The notes beneath the pieces were generated by a model, which saw only the letters and a program-made list of their open reading frames with translations, searched no databases and was not told where the DNA came from. A stretch of 15,353 nucleotides of DNA. Source: Candidatus Woesearchaeota archaeon. Its GTDB lineage: Archaea > Nanobdellota > Nanobdellia > Woesearchaeales > UBA10200. Where the stretch lies: contig JAGVZX010000055.1 of the NCBI GenBank assembly GCA_018302185.1, positions 1-15,353 on the forward strand, given 5' to 3'. Of the stretch, positions 13,313 through 15,353 are shown piece by piece (position 1 is the stretch's first letter; the number at the start of each line of letters is the position of its first letter). The translations under genes and the position numbers were made by a program.

Positions 13313-15353
13313 TTAATCTCTACCTGCTCCTTCTAAAGGAGTCACAGGATACTCAACAACTCTTAAGCCTCTCTCAACCAAATACCTTTGCGTATCTTGA
13401 GGCAATGTCAGTAATGGGAATATATTAGGCGTGACAACAAAATCAGGCAGTAATCCTAATTGTTGAGGATCTTGAACAGCCCTGAGATGCTGTGTAAATA
13501 ATTCTGTTCCTGTCAATATGACTTCTATTGACTCATCCTTCTTTGTGGTACCATCTGCACTAGCACGTATAGTAACATGATTAGGTATGATCTTAAGATA
13601 ATCCTGCAAATTACCGAATCTTTCCTCAACATAAGCTATTGGAAGATTATGTGCAGTTGCAATATCCTGGATTATAGCACGCATTAATAACTCATCTTCT
13701 GCTATTAATGGAACGCAAATTGTGCCTCGTCCTATATTTTCAGGAATTCTTGCACTATTAAAGTACACTATGCCATATTGATTATTTGTAGCCATAGCAA
13801 CACATTCCCTGGGATATATTCTGTCTTCTCTGCCATACCTATTACCGCAGATAATACCGATGCCTTCATACATCGTATCTCCTGGCTTATAATCTGTAAT
13901 TCCACCGATTACAGTATAATTTGTTACTATCCCAACCAAACTTTTCATCGGAACAGGTTCTACCAACCTATTTTGCTCTCCTTCTGAAGCACTATGGACG
14001 CCTGCAAAGGCATTAGCTGCTGCATGGCCATCTAAAAATATTCCTCCACGAGATTTGATAGCAAAATTAGTTTGTGCGTTTCCTCTGATATAAACTTTGG
14101 CATGTGGCCCTAACCCCTGGCATCCTTCTTCATCTATACTGCCATACTGCTTCCATCTTAGGCTACCATCTGTGAACCAGAGTAATTTTCTTCCTGATAC
14201 ACCGTTTGTTGTAACCGTCATATAAGGACTTCCTGTAAGAAATGGCAAAATCCCTAAATTAGCTATTCCGATTTGATTTTCTATTCGTACGTCAGCTCCT
14301 GCAGCCATCGCATCTTTTAAAACTTGATTTAGGATTGCTCCTCCCATCGGCATGATATCAGAAGTTGCTCCAAATTGCATAGCTCTTGCCCTAACTTCTT
14401 CAAGTCGCTTATAAACTGCTTGATCCCTTTGTCGTGAACTAGTTGGATCAAAATGTATACCATATAATTGCTCCATAAGCTTATAGAAATCAGGATGTGT
14501 AATAGGAATTCCTTTTAATTGCGATGCATCTACAATTATCAAATTCCTGCTATTCTCTCCGCCGCCTTGTATCACTTGTATTGGCTTTGAAGGTTCTGAA
14601 ACAATTTCAGAAAGTGGGGTTTCTCTCTTTTGAACTTTTCCTTTATACGGTTGAATTACTATCGCAGCTTGGCTTCCTACAGGTATTGGCATAGCTGCAT
14701 CAATATTCCCGCCAAAGGTATTAGCTATTGCATCTACTTGAGAAGCGATAACCGTAACACCATCTTGGGTATAGATCAATCCTGGCCTTTCTCCGCCCCT
14801 ATCTGTCAGTAGAATAAATTTATCGTCAAAAACAGCAGGTAAAATATGTGGACCAGATGCCTCAGCATGCAATGTGCTTAATACTTCAACTAATTGGCCT
14901 ATTGAATTATGGTCTCTTACTTTCTCTTGTATCTTCATACCAATGGTTATAACATGATTTTGTGTGTCGCATTGAGTGGAGATGATAACTCCTTTCTCAC
15001 GTTGCTCTTCTTCATGACTTGGCTTGTCATTTAACTGACCGTTGCACACACCGACAATTGAATGAGTTCTCCTACTAAGTTCATATCTCCCTATACCCTC
15101 ATCACTTTCTTGCCTAGGATCCATCCAAAAATATGATCCTGCGGGGTGAGCATTTCTTAGGTCTGCGTCAGTATTAGTAGATTGCCTGGCATGCAAAATT
15201 AGTATATCTGGATCTAGTACCAGTATCTCAGGCCTTTTGACAAAATCTGATATCTTTCCTTTATCCCCCACGCGCATTTCTTTTATGCAGATTAAGTCAA
15301 TTCCATATGCCATGAAAAAAGCAGGCAAATTCGTAGAATCATCTTTTAAGGAG
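13313..15353 (-). CDS. class II glutamine amidotransferase domain fused to a GlxC/GXGXG domain (5' end off window)
   Basis: The frame is open to the right edge, so the N-terminus, including any catalytic Cys, is missing; the TTG at 15328 is not a true start. Counting residues from that TTG, YGIDL at 8-12 and HARQSTN at 46-52 with AHP at 60-62 match the Ntn amidotransferase fold of PurF and GltB/GlxB. So do CNGQLND (95-101), TQCDT (118-122) and LTDRGGERPGLIY (174-186). The predicted glutamine-binding Arg48, Asn96, Gly97 and Asp121 are kept. After a linker, residues about 327-500 resemble the GXGXG beta-helix of GlxC and the glutamate synthase C-terminus (ILNQVLKDAMAAGADVRIEN, VYIRGNAQTNFAIKSRGGI, DTMYEGIGIICG). 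The last 170 residues I cannot assign. No FMN/iron-sulfur synthase domain is present. Inference: it hydrolyses glutamine for an unknown ammonia acceptor, or is the amidotransferase part of a split glutamate-synthase-like complex. Confidence 0.7.
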   Translation of the reverse strand, partial: SLKDDSTNLPAFFMAYGIDLICIKEMRVGDKGKISDFVKRPEILVLDPDILILHARQSTNTDADLRNAHPAGSYFWMDPRQESDEGIGRYELSRRTHSIVGVCNGQLNDKPSHEEEQREKGVIISTQCDTQNHVITIGMKIQEKVRDHNSIGQLVEVLSTLHAEASGPHILPAVFDDKFILLTDRGGERPGLIYTQDGVTVIASQVDAIANTFGGNIDAAMPIPVGSQAAIVIQPYKGKVQKRETPLSEIVSEPSKPIQVIQGGGENSRNLIIVDASQLKGIPITHPDFYKLMEQLYGIHFDPTSSRQRDQAVYKRLEEVRARAMQFGATSDIMPMGGAILNQVLKDAMAAGADVRIENQIGIANLGILPFLTGSPYMTVTTNGVSGRKLLWFTDGSLRWKQYGSIDEEGCQGLGPHAKVYIRGNAQTNFAIKSRGGIFLDGHAAANAFAGVHSASEGEQNRLVEPVPMKSLVGIVTNYTVIGGITDYKPGDTMYEGIGIICGNRYGREDRIYPRECVAMATNNQYGIVYFNSARIPENIGRGTICVPLIAEDELLMRAIIQDIATAHNLPIAYVEERFGNLQDYLKIIPNHVTIRASADGTTKKDESIEVILTGTELFTQHLRAVQDPQQLGLLPDFVVTPNIFPLLTLPQDTQRYLVERGLRVVEYPVTPLEGAGRD

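Noticed and set aside
1..15353. tRNA, rRNA, CRISPR array, insertion sequence or prophage
   Set aside because: I saw no T-loop or cloverleaf-like pattern in the spacers, no regularly spaced direct repeats, no transposase or integrase motifs, and no phage structural genes.

Overview
The window reads as chromosomal DNA of an AT-rich archaeon. Nearly every gene has an archaeal TATA-like A/T box about 22-31 bases upstream of a plausible start codon, so most mRNAs look leaderless. The recognisable housekeeping genes are archaeal in type: a NadM-family NMN adenylyltransferase, a Dph6/MJ0570-type diphthine-ammonia ligase, and an archaeal/eukaryal-type prolyl-tRNA synthetase with a four-Cys C-terminal zinc domain. 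Single-gene transcription units, many orphan proteins and a set of small exported proteins suggest a DPANN-like lineage (Woesearchaeota or Pacearchaeota style). That lineage call is inference; there is no rRNA marker here.

Layout. 1-477 (-): nadM, 3' end off the left edge. 630-1199 (+): orphan protein. 1289-1975 (+): dph6. 2125-5377: a cell-surface block with a small lipoprotein (-), a large secreted coiled-coil protein (-), and, divergent from it, a membrane-spanning winged-helix protein of COG2512 type (+). 5401-6798: two divergent orphan genes. 6906-7802 (+): Fic-domain protein behind a promoter framed by a perfect inverted repeat. 7849-9339 (+): proS. 9403-9580: what looks like a collapsed VapBC-type toxin-antitoxin remnant. 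9618-10991 (-): DUF1015 protein. 11112-11717 (+): gamma-glutamylcyclotransferase-like protein. 11930-13048 (+): single-pass surface protein of S-layer-like design with the strongest-looking promoter in the window. 13049-13312: T-rich convergent spacer. 13313-15353 (-): a glutamine-amidotransferase domain joined to a GlxC/GXGXG domain, 5' end off the right edge.

How it fits together. There is no single operon-like system. The clearest theme is the cell surface: four exported or membrane proteins. Three of them (lipoprotein, coiled coil, S-layer-like protein) have leadered mRNAs with Shine-Dalgarno sequences, and two of those leaders carry clear hairpins, while the cytosolic genes look leaderless. 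The most useful leads are the operator-like palindrome at the Fic promoter, the hendecad-repeat secreted coiled coil, the leader hairpins and the amidotransferase-GXGXG fusion. I found no tRNA, rRNA, CRISPR array, insertion sequence or prophage. No stretch over 300 bases lacks a gene or gene remnant.
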